A stretch of 16,124 nucleotides of DNA. It comes from Halococcaceae archaeon (GTDB lineage: Archaea; Halobacteriota; Halobacteria; Halobacteriales; Halalkalicoccaceae). The notes under the pieces were generated by a model. The model was not told the DNA's origin, did not search any database, and saw only the letters and a list, made by a program, of their open reading frames with translations. How positions within the stretch are numbered: position 1 is the stretch's first letter; each line of letters starts with the position of its first letter. The DNA lies in the NCBI GenBank assembly GCA_007129135.1, contig SKWB01000082.1, forward strand, positions 1-16,124. Reading direction: 5' to 3'. The position numbers and the translations under genes are program-made. This document shows positions 1 through 6,385 of this stretch, in pieces.

Positions 1-793
1 CGACCGGCTCCGTGTCCGGGACACGGAGGTCCTCGTGGGAGAGCTCCAGGGTTCGGTCGGTGCCGTAGTCGTCGACCGTCGCCGTGAGCGACCACTCCTC
101 GGTACCGGCGACGCTCCTGAGCAGGCGAGCGAAGCGGGTGCCGTACCGGCGGGTCGCGCCGAAGAGGCCGTCCGGTCCGCTGAGGACGAGTTCGCGGCCC
201 TCCTCCGTGCGCCTGACCTCGTAGAGCAGGCCGAGGCGTTTGGCGGCCGAGACGAGAGTTCTGGGATCGGACGACCGGAGCCTGACCTCCGTCGCGTCGA
301 AGAGCGCGGTCTGGGCGAGCGAGAGGTCGTACTGGGCGAGGAGCGAATCGGGGTCGTACCGGTCGCCGACCTCGGTGAGCACCTGCCGCTCGTCCAGGTC
401 CGCGTAGAGCGACTCCGAGACCGCCCGCGGCTCCGTCCGGAGTCGCTCGCCCGCCCGCGAGAGCGCCTCCGCCCGTTCGCGCTCGCTCGCCACGCCCACG
501 ACCTCCGCCTCCTCGAACGCCACCCGGCGGGCGCGTTCGGGGTCGAGCGGGGCGCGCGTCTCGAACGTACACTCGCGCTCGACGAGCGCCGCGAGGCCGC
601 GGACGAGTTTGAAGTCCTCGGCTTCGGCCTCCCGCTCGGCCAGCGCCCCCTCCAGTCGCTCCCGTGGCTGGCCGACGTGGCCCTGGAAGGTGCCGAGCAC
701 CCTTGCGGCGAGCGGGCGGTGCTCGCGACCGGCGAACCGGAGGTGATAGCCCCCGCCCGCCCGCGAGACGCGGAGGTGCTCCTTCCTGAGCAT
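1..793 (-). CDS. bax1: Bax1 / DUF790 family nuclease, N-terminal part (cut by window edge)
   Basis: The reading frame on the minus strand starts at the ATG at 793-791 and stays open to the window edge, giving 264 codons of the N-terminal part. The protein begins MLRKEHLRVSRAGGGYHLRF and continues with segments typical of haloarchaeal DUF790 proteins, such as HRPLAARVLGTFQGHVG, DFKLVRGLAALVERE and LLAQYDLSLAQTALFDATEV. DUF790 corresponds to Bax1 (binds archaeal XPB), described as a structure-specific endonuclease that partners the XPB helicase in archaeal DNA repair. The catalytic C-terminal part is outside the window, so nuclease residues cannot be checked. A TATA-like element at 816-824, 27 nt before the ATG, supports this start and a leaderless transcript. 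The XPB gene lies on the same strand about 2.5 kb away. The family assignment is from recalled similarity; the activity is inferred. Confidence 0.85.
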   Translation of the reverse strand, partial: MLRKEHLRVSRAGGGYHLRFAGREHRPLAARVLGTFQGHVGQPRERLEGALAEREAEAEDFKLVRGLAALVERECTFETRAPLDPERARRVAFEEAEVVGVASERERAEALSRAGERLRTEPRAVSESLYADLDERQVLTEVGDRYDPDSLLAQYDLSLAQTALFDATEVRLRSSDPRTLVSAAKRLGLLYEVRRTEEGRELVLSGPDGLFGATRRYGTRFARLLRSVAGTEEWSLTATVDDYGTDRTLELSHEDLRVPDTEPV

Positions 794-815
794 CGCCCGT
801 GGTTCGGGGCGGGCG

Positions 816-824
816 GTGAAAAAC
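816..824 (-). promoter_or_regulatory. TATA-like promoter element of the bax1 gene
   Basis: On the minus strand this reads GTTTTTCAC in GC-rich surroundings, centred about 27 nt before the ATG at 793. That distance fits a leaderless haloarchaeal transcript starting at or near the A of the ATG. Confidence 0.5.
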
Positions 825-878
825 GCCCCGACGGCAGTGTTTTGTGGCGGTGTTCCGATGTGACGGTGAGAAACGATC

Positions 879-2471
879 ATGAACGTCCCGATGACGACGC
901 TCGACTACTTCGACCGGGCGGTCGACCGCTACGGCGACGCGGTCGGGGTGGTCGCCGACGACGGCACCGAGTACACGTACGGCGAGTTCGCGGAACGGGT
1001 CTACCGGCTGGCGAACGCGCTGGCCGAGCGCGGGGTCGAGCGAGGCGACAGGGTCGCGCTGCTCGCGACGAACACCCACTACTTCCTGGAGACGCTGTTC
1101 GCCACCAATCTCGTGGGAACGGTGAACGTCCCGATGAACTACCGGCTTACCTCCGGGGACTACGGCTACATCCTGCGGGACAGCGAGGCGGTCGCGGTGA
1201 TCGCCGACTTCGAACTCGCTGGGAAGGTCGAGGCGGTTCGGGGGGACGTACCGACAGAGACGTTCCTCGGCTATCGAGCGGGCGAGATCGACGGCGACTG
1301 GGAGGACTACGGGGAGGCGCTCGCGGAGGCCTCACCCGAGGCGCCCGACCGTCCCGAAATAGCGGAGGACGACGACGCGACGATCAACTACACCTCCGGG
1401 ACGACGGGCGACCCGAAGGGCGTGGTCAGGACCCACAGGACCGAACACTACCACGCGATGCTCGTCACGGCGCACATGGAACTGCGCGACGACGACACCT
1501 ACCTCTGGACGCTGCCGATGTTCCACTGTAACGGGTGGGGCCACACCTACGCGGTGACGGGGATCGGCGCCAGGCACGTCTGTCAGCGGGCGTTCGATCC
1601 GGGAGAGACCTTCCGGAGGATCCGCGAGTACGACGTCTCGTATCTCTGTGGCGCACCCACCGTACTGAACCGGCTGATCGACCACCACGAGGCGACCGGG
1701 ACGAGAACGACCGGCGATCGCGAGGTGCGGATCACGACGGCGGGCAGCGCCCCGCCAGCGGCGACGATACGCACGGTCGAGGAGGCCTTCGGCTGGCGGC
1801 TGCTCCAGCTCTACGGGCTGACCGAGACCGCCCCGCTGATCGCGACGAGCAACTCGCCCAGACGACTGGCGGCGGGCGATCCGCTCGAGATCAAGCCGAA
1901 ACAGGGTTCGGCCGTTCTAGGTACCGAGATCCGCGTCGTCGACGACGACGGCGCGGACGTCCCGCGGGACGACGAGACGATCGGCGAGATCGTCGTCCGG
2001 GGGAACCAGGTGATGGACCGCTATCTGAACCAGCCGGAGGCGACCGAGGAGGCGTTCTCGGCGAAGGTAGCGGGGTACTTCCACACCGGCGACCTCGCGA
2101 CGATCGACTCACACGGGATGGTGACGATCCAGGACCGGGAGAAGGACATCATCATCTCGGGCGGGGAGAACATCTCGAGCATCGAGGTCGAGGACCAGCT
2201 CTACGATCACCCGGACGTGGCGAAGGCGGCTGTCATCCCCGTCCCGAGCGAGGAGTGGGGCGAGACGCCGAAGGCGCTCGTCGTCCCGCGCGAGGGTGCG
2301 GATCCGAACGGGGACGAGATCCGGGACTTCCTCAGGGAGCGACTGGCCCGGTACAAGGTCCCCACGAGCGTCGAGTTCGTGTCGGATCTCCCCGAGACCG
2401 CCACCGGGAAGATCCAGAAGTACGAGCTCCGCCAGGAGTACTGGGAGGGCGAAGAGCGGATGATCGGGTAG
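879..2471 (+). CDS. AMP-dependent fatty-acyl-CoA ligase (ANL superfamily)
   Basis: A complete 530-aa acyl-CoA synthetase. It activates a carboxylic acid with ATP to an acyl-adenylate and transfers it to CoA, presumably in the cytoplasm. Visible motifs are the P-loop YTSGTTGDPKG (171-181), LYGLTETAP (311-319), YFHTGDLA (400-407), the hinge/core DREKDIIISGGENIS (419-433) and the C-terminal ATGKIQK (508-514) with the catalytic lysine K511. Length and motif order are those of a full ANL enzyme of the medium/long-chain ligase type; the chain length used cannot be read from sequence. The ATG at 879 is the first in frame; a second ATG four codons later (891) is possible. The upstream TTTT at 840-843 is a weak promoter candidate that would leave a leader of about 10 nt. 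It is divergent from bax1 and convergent with the methyltransferase, with 23 bp between the stops. Confidence 0.92.
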   Translation: MNVPMTTLDYFDRAVDRYGDAVGVVADDGTEYTYGEFAERVYRLANALAERGVERGDRVALLATNTHYFLETLFATNLVGTVNVPMNYRLTSGDYGYILRDSEAVAVIADFELAGKVEAVRGDVPTETFLGYRAGEIDGDWEDYGEALAEASPEAPDRPEIAEDDDATINYTSGTTGDPKGVVRTHRTEHYHAMLVTAHMELRDDDTYLWTLPMFHCNGWGHTYAVTGIGARHVCQRAFDPGETFRRIREYDVSYLCGAPTVLNRLIDHHEATGTRTTGDREVRITTAGSAPPAATIRTVEEAFGWRLLQLYGLTETAPLIATSNSPRRLAAGDPLEIKPKQGSAVLGTEIRVVDDDGADVPRDDETIGEIVVRGNQVMDRYLNQPEATEEAFSAKVAGYFHTGDLATIDSHGMVTIQDREKDIIISGGENISSIEVEDQLYDHPDVAKAAVIPVPSEEWGETPKALVVPREGADPNGDEIRDFLRERLARYKVPTSVEFVSDLPETATGKIQKYELRQEYWEGEERMIG

Positions 2472-2494
2472 GGAGAGCCTGTCTTCGAGGTGAG

Positions 2495-3205
2495 TCAGCC
2501 CTTCGTCAGCGCCGCCCGAAACTGGACGGGCCCAGCCGGCGGATGGTGTCGAACCTCGGCGACCTGCCAGCCGGTTCCGATGGCGGCTTCGCGCAGTCGC
2601 TCGGGCGAGACGACCCTGAAGAGTAGGGTCTCACCCACCCACCCCTCGTACTCGCAGTGGTAGACCCGGTGGGCGAGGCCGGGCGTCGGATCCGCGCGGT
2701 AGCCGAACGTCTCCGCCGTCGCCGCGAGCGTCGGATCGTAGCTGTCGATCACTGCGGTCGCGTCCGGCGTCGTGACGTACGCGAGGTCGGCGAGAAATCC
2801 CTTGAGACCGCTCATCGACCCCGCGAGGCAGACCTGGGTGCCGATCGCGAGCGCCGAGCGAAAGCGGTCGCGTTCGAACGCCTCGCGCAGCGCGAACATG
2901 TCCGCTAGACGGGCGTCCTCGACGCCCCGTTCGCGCATCGTCCGGACGAGGCGCTCGCTCACCTCGATCGCGACCGTCTCGAACGCGTCCTGGTAGTGGA
3001 GCGTCTGTCGTCCGACGCCGGCGCCCATATCGAGCAGCGGCCCACGGAGCCAGGAGTCGAGGAACGGATCGCCGTCGAACGGAGCGAAGTACCACCGCTC
3101 GATCGGCTGCTCTCGGGTCCGCGACCCGTCGCGGTCGAGAAGCGGTTCCTCTCGCTCTCCGAGGTAGTGATCGCGGAGCGCACGGCCGAACGGGTCCGGG
3201 CCCAT
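2495..3205 (-). CDS. Class I SAM-dependent methyltransferase
   Basis: A 236-aa protein with the Rossmann-type methyltransferase motif I LLDMGAGVGRQT (57-68) and an acidic residue after the next strand (AIEV, about 79-82) where the SAM ribose hydroxyls would bind. The C-terminal half ends in a typical core strand pattern (GPVQFRAALTKG). The substrate cannot be named. A GTG at 3208 lies one codon before the ATG at 3205. I chose the ATG because a clear TATA element at 3231-3239 sits about 30 nt upstream and suggests a leaderless message beginning there. The gene follows XPB on the same strand after 84 bp, but the promoter between them argues for at least partly separate transcription. It is convergent with the acyl-CoA ligase. 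Confidence 0.85.
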   Translation of the reverse strand: MGPDPFGRALRDHYLGEREEPLLDRDGSRTREQPIERWYFAPFDGDPFLDSWLRGPLLDMGAGVGRQTLHYQDAFETVAIEVSERLVRTMRERGVEDARLADMFALREAFERDRFRSALAIGTQVCLAGSMSGLKGFLADLAYVTTPDATAVIDSYDPTLAATAETFGYRADPTPGLAHRVYHCEYEGWVGETLLFRVVSPERLREAAIGTGWQVAEVRHHPPAGPVQFRAALTKG

Positions 3206-3230
3206 CACCGCGTACTGGACGTCCGCGAGG

Positions 3231-3239
3231 TAATAAAAC
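3231..3239 (-). promoter_or_regulatory. TATA box of the methyltransferase gene
   Basis: The minus strand reads GTTTTATTA, a conspicuous AT run in the GC-rich gap between the XPB stop (3290) and the methyltransferase start. Its centre is about 30 nt before the ATG at 3205, so it also helps decide that start. Confidence 0.6.
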
Positions 3240-3289
3240 GACGACGAGAGCCGGTACCGAGTGGCCTTCCGCGCCCGCCGCCCACGCCG

Positions 3290-4636
3290 TCACCGCCTGC
3301 GGGCCGCGACGTTCTCCTCGGCCGTCTCGCTACTCACGACCTCGTAGAGGACCGCCCGGCCGCCGTCGGCTTTCGGGCGCAGGATCCGACCGAGTCGCTG
3401 GGTGAACTCGCGTTCGCTCCCGCTCCCCGACAGGACGACCGCGACGTTCGCGTCCGGCACGTCGACGCCTTCATCCAAAACGTTCGAGGCGACGATCCGC
3501 GAGTAGGTACCGTCGCGAAACCGTTCGAGGATCTCGCGGCGCTCTCTCGTCCCGGTTCGGTGGGTGATCGCCGGGAGCAGAAAGGCCTCCGAGAGCCGGT
3601 AGACGAGGTCGTTGTGGGCGGTGAAGACGATCACCCGGTCCTCGCGGTGGCGGTCGAGCAGTTCGCCCAGGCAGTCGACTTTCGCCTCGCTGTTCATCAT
3701 CAGGTCGCGCGCCCGCTGTTTGGCGAGCAGCGCCTTCCGTGCTCTCGGGTCGTTCCCGGAGCGCTTGACGAGTTCCTGGTAGTCGCTCCCCCGGTTCATC
3801 CGGACGTTCGCGCTCCTGAGATACTCGACGAACGTCGACTGCTCGCGCTCGTACTCCCGGCGCTCTTCGTCCGTCAGTTCGACCTCGATCCGCTTCACGT
3901 CGTACGGAGCGAGGTGCTCGCCCGCGAGGTCGTCCGGTGAGAGGCGGTGAACGACCGGACCGACGAGATCCTCGATCGTCTCGTGGGCGCCGTCCGGACG
4001 CTCGAACGTCGCGGTGAGTCCCAGTCGCGCCGGCGTGGCGAGGAGCCGGGCGATCTCCCGGTAGCCCTCCCCGCCGAGGTGGTGGACCTCGTCGAAGACC
4101 ACCAGCCCGAACCGATCGCCCACGGAGTCGGCTTTGAGATACGCCGAGTCGTAGGTCGAGACGGTGATCGCCTCCTCGGCCTGGACCCCGCCGCCGAACT
4201 GGCCGATCGGGACGTCGAATTCTGTACCTAAAACCTCCCGCCACTGTGAGAGGAGGTCGAGCGTCGGGACGATGACGAGCGTTTGGGTCGAGAGCGCCTC
4301 GATCGCGGCGACCGCGATGACGGTCTTCCCGCTCCCGGTCGGGAGTTCGATCACGCCCCGGTCGCCGTTCCCGTGCCACGCATCGAGCGCCTCGCGCTGG
4401 TACGCGCGGAGCTCGTACGAGGAGGCGAGACCCGTGAGGGGCCGAACGTCGAGGACGCGGTCCTCGTACTCGATCCCCTCGTGGTCGAGGTGAGCGCAGA
4501 GATCCGGGTAGCGGAACGCCGGAGCCCGCCCGGTGAGCGATCGGGCGTCGGCCTCGACGAAGGGGAGCGCCTCGAGCGAGCTATCGGGACCCTCGACGCG
4601 GATCGTCCCGCTCTGGTAGTCGAGGGTGAGCGTCAT
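3290..4636 (-). CDS. xpb: XPB/Rad25 family DNA helicase (superfamily 2)
   Basis: A 448-aa archaeal XPB-type helicase, which opens or translocates on double-stranded DNA with ATP in repair; archaeal XPB works with the Bax1 nuclease. Visible parts: an N-terminal damage-recognition-like domain (about 1-65), Walker A LPTGSGKT (98-105), Walker B DEVHH (182-186), motif III LTAT (207-210), a thumb-like insertion (about 240-315), motif V VLDEGVDVPDANV (386-398) and motif VI QRLGRILRP (413-421). Length and order match Archaeoglobus XPB as I recall it. The RED motif, essential for helicase activity in that protein, reads R-P-D here (213-215). The open frame continues upstream of 4636, but the ATG at 4636 begins the conserved protein and has a TATA-like element about 26 nt before it. 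The upstream extension is low-complexity Arg/Pro and is not family-like. Confidence 0.93.
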   Translation of the reverse strand: MTLTLDYQSGTIRVEGPDSSLEALPFVEADARSLTGRAPAFRYPDLCAHLDHEGIEYEDRVLDVRPLTGLASSYELRAYQREALDAWHGNGDRGVIELPTGSGKTVIAVAAIEALSTQTLVIVPTLDLLSQWREVLGTEFDVPIGQFGGGVQAEEAITVSTYDSAYLKADSVGDRFGLVVFDEVHHLGGEGYREIARLLATPARLGLTATFERPDGAHETIEDLVGPVVHRLSPDDLAGEHLAPYDVKRIEVELTDEERREYEREQSTFVEYLRSANVRMNRGSDYQELVKRSGNDPRARKALLAKQRARDLMMNSEAKVDCLGELLDRHREDRVIVFTAHNDLVYRLSEAFLLPAITHRTGTRERREILERFRDGTYSRIVASNVLDEGVDVPDANVAVVLSGSGSEREFTQRLGRILRPKADGGRAVLYEVVSSETAEENVAARRR

Positions 4637-4657
4637 GCGGGCCGAACGGGCGCGGGG

Positions 4658-4665
4658 GTTAAGAG
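4658..4665 (-). promoter_or_regulatory. TATA-like promoter element of xpb
   Basis: The minus strand reads CTCTTAAC, centred about 25 nt before the xpb ATG at 4636, in an otherwise GC-rich stretch. It supports starting xpb at 4636 rather than in the long upstream open frame. Confidence 0.45.
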
Positions 4666-4749
4666 CGTTGAGCACTCGGCCGTCGTCCCGTCGCCGTGGT
4701 CGGCGCGAGCGGGGAACCGTCGAGGAGACCGACACCGTGACCGTCGGGG

Positions 4750-5094
4750 CGGCTCCCGGACCCTCACGCTCACGTGCCCGCTCGTCCGAAGCGGCGTCGA
4801 CTCCACCCTGCTCGAACGGCAGCGGGGCTCGACCGGGAGTTCCGCGGCCACGCCTCCCAGCCGCTCGCGCTGGGGCTGTTCGGCGAGATTGGGACACTCG
4901 ATCCGATCCTGGACCAGGATCACGAACGGATCCCGGCGATCGAACCGGTCGCGTTCGGCCCTCGCTACCGGGTGATCGACTTCGCGGACCTCCCGTCGCC
5001 GTACGAGTCCGTCCTACTGATGGGACAGCGCCCGCCGCTCTCGTCGCTGATCGGGCCACCGACCACGGGGCGACACAACCACGAGCGCGACTGA
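4750..5094 (+). pseudogene. Probable decayed coding remnant of unknown family
   Basis: The stretch from about 4815 to the TGA at 5092-5094 shows a coding signature in one plus frame. By my hand count over roughly 65 codons from about 4834, GC is near 75%, 42% and 86% at codon positions 1, 2 and 3, the usual haloarchaeal pattern. The in-register minus frame is closed by a stop. The translation includes LGLFGEIGTLDPILDQ and YRVIDFADLPSPYESVLLMG. No ATG opens it; the only upstream candidate is a GTG at 4774 followed by an Arg/Pro-rich section with poor codon use. Immediately upstream the coding-like pattern seems to sit in another frame (TLTLTCPLVRSGVDSTLLE, about 4757-4815). I therefore infer a 5'-truncated or frameshifted gene. 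I do not recognise the family. An intact small gene or a sequencing error remains possible. Confidence 0.3.
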
Positions 5095-5267
5095 CCGTCA
5101 GGCTCTGGATTCGCCGCGGCGAGTCGTGCCTCCGGCCACTGATCCCGTGGGTGGCTCACGCTCTCGTTTCGCTGCTCCAGAGAACACTGGTTTCGGACCG
5201 GAACCGGGATCGACTCGCTTCCGGTTCGACCCGGTTCGGGTCGTGATCGGTCGGTTCTACGGGTTCG
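5095..5267. other. Short region without a recognised gene
   Basis: No plausible protein or RNA gene was seen on either strand. The left part has stop codons in several frames. The right part holds the GAACCGG/CCGGTTC hairpin and repeats annotated separately. With the remnant to its left it forms a gene-poor gap of about 630 bp between xpb and the 44-aa gene. Confidence 0.4.
5201..5237. repeat. GAACCGG/CCGGTTC hairpin with a second copy of the right arm
   Basis: GAACCGG at 5201-5207 is perfectly complementary to CCGGTTC at 5221-5227, giving a 7-bp stem with a 13-nt loop. The right arm recurs at 5231-5237, a direct repeat at 10-bp spacing. The cluster lies just beyond the 3' end of the minus-strand 44-aa gene, so it could form in that transcript's tail. 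A terminator or protein-binding role is only a guess. Confidence 0.4.
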
Positions 5268-5402
5268 CTACGCCGCGACGCCGAGCCGTTCGAGCTCCTC
5301 GGCCGAGTACTCGGCTCTGAGCTCCTCCTCGCTGTGCTCGGCGAGCACGTCGGCTCGCTCGTCCTCGCTCATCTCCGCCACGGATTGGAAGCAGTGACAC
5401 AT
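5268..5402 (-). CDS. Small acidic Cys-His-Cys protein, 44 aa, unknown function
   Basis: Frame from ATG 5402 to TAG at 5270-5268. The protein begins MCHCFQSVAEMSEDERADVL and ends EELERLGVAA. It is highly acidic with two short amphipathic helix-like segments. The N-terminal Cys-His-Cys (residues 2-4) could bind a metal or form a thiol pair, but two cysteines alone are weak evidence. Codon third positions are strongly G/C, as in neighbouring genes, and a TATA-like element (5430-5436) lies about 31 nt before the ATG. Together these make a real gene likely despite the size. It is divergent from grpE across a 170-bp AT-rich region and could share control with it. I do not recognise the family. Confidence 0.65.
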   Translation of the reverse strand: MCHCFQSVAEMSEDERADVLAEHSEEELRAEYSAEELERLGVAA

Positions 5403-5429
5403 TGCACGCTATACGAGGGCGAGAGGCCG

Positions 5430-5436
5430 TAAAAAC
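5430..5436 (-). promoter_or_regulatory. TATA-like element of the 44-aa gene
   Basis: The minus strand reads GGTTTTTACGG across this site, centred about 31 nt before the ATG at 5402. This fits a transcript with a leader of only a few nucleotides. Confidence 0.5.
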
Positions 5437-5481
5437 CCTGTTAGCACCCGAATCGGTGTTGTGTAATACCTCGTCAAATTT

Positions 5482-5515
5482 GTTAACTCGAAACAATACT
5501 GTTCTCCTCGTTAAC
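5482..5515. promoter_or_regulatory. Concentric dyad between the 44-aa gene and grpE, candidate operator
   Basis: Two GTTAAC hexamers at 5482-5487 and 5510-5515 flank an inner dyad, AACA (5492-5495) and TGTT (5500-5503). The two symmetry centres (about 5498.5 and 5497.5) nearly coincide. The site lies in the most AT-rich part of the divergent intergenic region, 26 bp before the grpE TATA-like element. Concentric symmetry suggests a dimeric regulator site, perhaps for heat-shock control of grpE; this is inference. Confidence 0.4.
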
Positions 5516-5540
5516 ATCCGCGCGGCGAGGCCGATTCTAC

Positions 5541-5550
5541 AAACATTAAA
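5541..5550 (+). promoter_or_regulatory. TATA-like promoter element of grpE
   Basis: The sequence AAACATTAAA is centred about 27 nt before the grpE ATG at 5573, the spacing expected for a leaderless haloarchaeal transcript. A purine run (GGAAGG, 5565-5570) sits just before the ATG but is not needed if the message is leaderless. Confidence 0.55.
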
Positions 5551-5572
5551 ACGCTCGGCCGGTAGGAAGGGT

Positions 5573-6250
5573 ATGACCGACGAGCACGACGCGACCGCGT
5601 CCGAAGCCGCCGAAGAGGACGTCACGAGAAGCGAGGAACGAGGGAGCGAGGGGGACGTCGGAAGCGAGGCGGAGGCGAACGGGGAAGAGGAGGACGATGC
5701 GGAGCAGGTAGGGACCGAGGGGGAGTCGGCGGCGTCGGAGGGGGTCGACGAACTGGAGCCGGAACTCGGCGAGCGCGAGGAACGGATCGCGGAACTCGAG
5801 ACCGACCTCGGGGAGCGCGAGGAGCGGATCGACGAACTCGAATCGACCCTGCGACGGGTGCGGGCGGACTTCCAGAACTACAAGAAACGGCGTCAGCGCC
5901 AGGAAGAGCAGCTGAAGGAGACGGCGACCGAGGACCTCGTGAGCCGGCTCGTCGGCGTCCGGGACAACCTGGTTCGGGCGCTCTCCCAGGACGAGGAGGC
6001 GGACATCCGCCCCGGGGTCGAGTCGACGCTCTCGGAGTTCGACCGCGTGCTGTCCGAGGAGAACGTCCGGGTGATCGAGCCGGAGCCGGGGACCGAGATC
6101 GACCCGCAGCGCCACGAGGTGATGATGCGCGTCGAGAGCGACCAGCCGGAGGGCACCGTCGACGAGCTCTACACACCGGGCTACGAGATGGGCGAGAAGG
6201 TGCTCCGGGCGGCACAGGTGACGGTGAGCGACGGCGAGGAAACCGCCTGA
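5573..6250 (+). CDS. grpE: GrpE, nucleotide exchange factor of DnaK
   Basis: A 225-aa cytoplasmic co-chaperone that releases ADP from DnaK. Residues 1-60 are a very acidic low-complexity leader. Residues 61-115 form a charged coiled coil running into FQNYKKR (100-106), the usual GrpE helix. The C-terminal beta domain carries the signature from PGTEIDPQRHEVMM (172-185) through GTVDELYTPGYEMGEKVLRAAQV (194-216). The coiled coil contains a 14-residue tandem duplication (65-78 and 79-92). The frame is open further upstream to 5402, but the ATG at 5573 has a TATA-like element 27 nt before it and the preceding translation is not GrpE-like. dnaK follows after 135 bp. Confidence 0.95.
   Translation: MTDEHDATASEAAEEDVTRSEERGSEGDVGSEAEANGEEEDDAEQVGTEGESAASEGVDELEPELGEREERIAELETDLGEREERIDELESTLRRVRADFQNYKKRRQRQEEQLKETATEDLVSRLVGVRDNLVRALSQDEEADIRPGVESTLSEFDRVLSEENVRVIEPEPGTEIDPQRHEVMMRVESDQPEGTVDELYTPGYEMGEKVLRAAQVTVSDGEETA
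5765..5848 (+). repeat. 42-bp tandem duplication in the grpE coiled coil
   Basis: Copies at 5765-5806 and 5807-5848 encode LGEREERIAELETD and LGEREERIDELEST. They differ at only a few DNA positions. Fourteen residues are exactly two heptads, so the duplication lengthens the coiled coil in phase. Confidence 0.75.
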
Positions 6251-6350
6251 TTGCGGACCGTGATATAGGTTCCCGTCTCTCGTCATCGCGAGCCCGAAAA
6301 CCGATAGCGGGCGTCGAGGTACCGAGGGAGGGTGGGCGCACGATGTAGCA

Positions 6351-6360
6351 AGGTTTAACC
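6351..6360 (+). promoter_or_regulatory. TATA-like promoter element of dnaK
   Basis: The sequence AGGTTTAACC is centred about 30 nt before the dnaK ATG at 6386. This indicates that dnaK can be transcribed independently of grpE, with a leader of at most a few nucleotides. Confidence 0.5.
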
Positions 6361-6385
6361 GGTCGAGAACGCAATCTAACGGCAA

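Noticed and set aside
35..1531. A 498-codon plus-strand frame at the left edge
   Set aside because: It is antisense to bax1 and then out of frame with the acyl-CoA ligase; the translation is low-complexity Arg/Gly.
3638..3646. An R-E-D tripeptide at XPB residues 331-333 as the missing RED motif
   Set aside because: It lies in the RHREDRVIVF segment that aligns with RHRKDKIIIF of Archaeoglobus XPB, far from the true RED position after LTATFE.
4637..5059. An N-terminal extension of XPB up to 5059 (589 aa in total)
   Set aside because: The extension is Arg/Pro/Ser low complexity unlike XPB. The ATG at 4636 begins the conserved domain and has a TATA-like element upstream.
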